Positions 62,101-64,000 of a DNA stretch of 64,000 nt are shown here, in pieces. Source of the stretch: Agrostemma githago (lineage: Eukaryota > Streptophyta > Magnoliopsida > Caryophyllales > Caryophyllaceae); NCBI GenBank assembly GCA_958450325.1, contig CAUDLW010000074.1:1-64000 (forward strand). Direction: 5' to 3'. The notes beneath the pieces were generated by a model. The model searched no databases. It was not told the DNA's origin and saw nothing but the letters and a program-made list of their open reading frames with translations. Positions within the stretch are counted from its first letter, which is position 1, and every line of letters starts with the position of its first letter. The position numbers and the translations under genes were made by a program.

Positions 62101-64000
62101 CCTAATCCAACCCTAAAACCTTTTCCTTATTCAAGGTCACTAAACCCGCAACAAACTGAACCCTAAGAGGGTATTGGTGAACCCTGTCGTGGATGTGATT
62201 CAAAGATGGGGCACTGAACCTTAAGAGTAGGGTACTGCATAAGACGAGACGGAAAAGGGTTTACGGTTGGATTAGGCATACCCGCTACGCGGCTCCGCCT
62301 AATCCAACCCTAAACCCTTTTCCTTATTCAAGGACGGAAAAAGGTTTAGGGTTGGATTAGTCGAACCCGCTACGCGGCTCCGCCTAATCCAACCCTAAAA
62401 CCTTTTCCTTATTCAAGGTCACTAAACCCGCAACAAACTGAACCCTAAGAGGGTATTGGTGAATCCTGTCGTGGATGTGATTCAAAGATGGGGCACTAAA
62501 CCTTAAGAGTAGGGTACTGCATAAGACGGGACGAAAAAGGGTTTAGGGTTGGATTAGGCGAACCCGCTACGCGGCTCCGCCTAATCCAACCCTAAAACCT
62601 TTTCCTTATTCAAGGTCACTAAACCCGCAACAAACTGAACCCTAAGAGGGTATTGGTGAACCTTGTCGTGGATGTGATTCAAAGATGGGGCATTGAACCT
62701 TAAGAGTAGGGTACTGCAAAAGTCGGGACGGAAAAGGGTTTCCGGTTGGATTAGGCGAACTCGCTACGCGGCTCCGCCTAATCCAACCCTAAACCCTTTT
62801 CCTTATTCAAGGTCACTAAACCCGCAACAAACTGAACCCTGAGAGGGTATTGGTGAACCCTGTCGTGGATGTGATTCAAAGATGGGGCACTGAACCTTAA
62901 GAGTAGGGTACTGCATAAGACGGGACGGAAAAGGGTTTAGGGTTGGATTAGGCGTACCCGCTACGCGGCTCCGCCTAATCCAACCCGAAACCCTTTTCCT
63001 TATTCAAGGACGGAAAAGGGTTTAGGGTTGGATTAGGCGATCCCGCTACGCGGCTCCGCCTAATCCAACCCTAAAACCTTTTCCTTATTCAAGGTCACTA
63101 AACCCGCAACAAACTGAACCCTAAGAGGGTATTGGTGAACCCTGTCGTGGATGTGATTCAAAGATGGGGAACTGAACCTTAAGAGTAGGGTACTGCATAA
63201 GACGAGACAGAAAAGGGTTTACGGTTGGATTAGGCATACCCGCTACGCGGCTCCGCCTAATCCAACCCTAAACCCTTTTCCTTATTCAAGGACGGAAAAA
63301 GGTTTAGGGTTGGATTAGTCGAACCCGCTACGCGGCTCCGCCTAATCCAACCCTAAAACCTTTTCCTTATTCAAGGTCACTAAACCCGCAACAAACTGAA
63401 CCCTAAGAAGGTATTGGTGAACCCTGTCGTACATGTGATTCAAAGATGGGGCATTGAACCTTAAGAGTAGGGTACTGCAAAAGACGTGACGGAAAAGGGT
63501 TTTGGGTTGGATTAGGCGAACCCGCTACGCGGCTCCGCCTAATCCAACCCAAAACCCTTTTCCTTATTCAAGGTCACTAAGCCCGCAACAAACTGAACCC
63601 TGAGAGGGTATTGGTGAACCCTGTCGTGGATGAGATTCAAAGATGGGGCACTGAACCTTAAGAGTAGGGTACTGCATAAGACGGGACGGAAAAGGGTTTA
63701 GGGTTGGATTAGGCGTACCCGCTACGCGGCTCCTCCTAATCCAACCCTAAACCCTTTTCCTTATTCAAGGTCACTAAACCTGCAAGAAACTGAACCCTGA
63801 GAGGGTATTGGTGAACCCTGTCGTGGATGTGATTCAAAGATGGGGCGCTGAACTATAAGAGTAGGGTACTGCATAAGACGGGACGGAAAAGAGTTTAGGG
63901 TTGGATTAGGCGTACCCGCTACGCGGCTCCGCCTAATCCAACCCTAAAATCTTTTCCTTATTCAAGGTCACTAAACCCGCAACAAACTGAATCCTAAGAG
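59170..64000 (+). repeat. Nested 958-bp (4A+2B) and 2876-bp repeats
   Basis: The loop variant ttaggcatacccgc with gacgagacgg and gtttacgg occurs at 59398 and 60356 (958 apart) and at 62274 and 63232 (958 apart). The two pairs are 2876 bp apart. B units with the loop gatcccgct and with ttagacgaac/ttagtcgaac follow the same spacing, as do gcgctgaactataag (60969/63845) and aaaatctttt. The unit between the pairs, about 61.1-62.0 kb, is a different cassette (aaaaggattt, acggcaaaagg). The second 2876-bp copy is cut off by the window end. Confidence 0.9.

Larger units (their letters stand above)
1..64000 (+). repeat. Satellite DNA array filling the window
   Basis: Every part of the window is built from one repeating unit in a single orientation; ggtcactaaaccc (or a one- to two-base variant) recurs about every 197 bp, or 282 bp where a short unit intervenes. 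No stretch of unique sequence, gene, transposon or N-run breaks it. A unit length of 197 bp is not a multiple of three, so any reading frame changes phase in each A unit and meets stop codons; only two chance open frames above 60 codons exist. Length polymorphism, subfamilies and higher-order repeats are typical of centromeric, pericentromeric or subtelomeric satellites, but nothing in the sequence decides which. The array starts and ends outside the window. I do not recognise the family. Confidence 0.98.

Noticed and set aside
1..64000. CRISPR array
   Set aside because: Repeats are direct and regular, but the sequence between palindromes is itself repeated, with no unique spacers; unit length and variation fit satellite DNA.
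1..64000. Rho-independent terminators at each palindrome
   Set aside because: Stems are long and the T-run lies inside the stem and is only four bases; no gene is upstream. The similarity is structural only.
1..64000. CENP-B box
   Set aside because: I looked for the ttcg...cggga pattern around acgggacggaaaa and found no match to the known box in either orientation.
1..64000. Pol III B-box in units with gattcgaagat
   Set aside because: Only a loose match around ttcgaa, restricted to one subfamily, with no A-box at proper spacing and no terminator T-run, so no tRNA or SINE origin is supported.
1..64000. True telomere repeat tract
   Set aside because: TTTAGGG/CCCTAAA occurs once per arm with degenerate neighbours, never as a tandem run.
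1..64000. Bacterial or organellar GC-palindrome family
   Set aside because: The loop cgctacgcggctccgcc resembles in style the short GC palindromes of some cyanobacterial and algal organelle genomes, but a 64-kb gene-free tandem array with HORs is not expected there, and I cannot match it to a specific family.

Overview
The whole 64 kb window is one uninterrupted tandem satellite array. I find no protein-coding gene, rRNA, tRNA, CRISPR array, insertion sequence or unique-sequence island. Every unit runs in the same head-to-tail direction. Both window ends lie inside the array, so its true length and its flanks are unknown. Base composition, counted on one typical unit, is about 50% G+C.

Three length forms of one unit explain essentially every base. 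Form A is about 197 bp: a 118-bp A-specific segment starting ggtcactaaaccc, then a 69-bp near-perfect palindrome (26-nt arm, 17-nt loop, 26-nt arm), then a 10-bp linker ccttattcaa. Form B is about 85 bp: only the palindrome and linker, derivable from A by a 112-bp deletion. Form C is about 58 bp: B minus 27 bp, removed between two aaccc direct repeats. C is found at ten sites, all in the first 26.3 kb.

Units are organised in many side-by-side higher-order repeats (HORs). Distances between shared diagnostic variants are integer mixtures of A, B and C: 452 (2A+C), 675/677 (3A+B), 788 (4A), 847 (4A+C), 872 (4A+B), 958 (4A+2B), 984 (5A), 1266 (6A+B), 1522 (7A+B+C), 1573 (8A), 1746 (8A+2B), 2003 (9A+2B+C) and 2341 (12A minus small deletions), each within 1-3 bp except where a deletion is named. 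Larger offsets of 2703, 2876, 3792, 4447, 4899, 6299 and 6421 bp are also seen. The layout is: 0-10 kb, 788/677/2003-bp families; 10-18 kb, 847/872/984; 18-29.5 kb, 1522/452/1266/1573 plus a distant duplication; 29.5-37.7 kb, a 393-bp dimer and the 2341-bp repeat; 38.1-40.8 kb, four copies of a 675-bp repeat; 40.8-53 kb, nested 3792/1746/6299; 53-58.4 kb, the 2703-bp repeat; 59-64 kb, nested 958/2876. This pattern fits repeated unequal exchange or segmental amplification in register with the unit.

The most unusual local event is at 45275-45293. There the loop of one palindrome is present in reverse-complement orientation between intact arms, and its sequence matches the neighbouring upstream unit rather than its own sister copies.

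Organism: a long, locally homogenised, gene-free satellite with HORs suggests a eukaryotic nuclear genome assembled from long reads. The palindrome arms carry TTTAGGG/CCCTAAA heptamers, the telomere motif of most land plants and many green algae, which weakly favours that group. I do not recognise the satellite family and cannot name the species.
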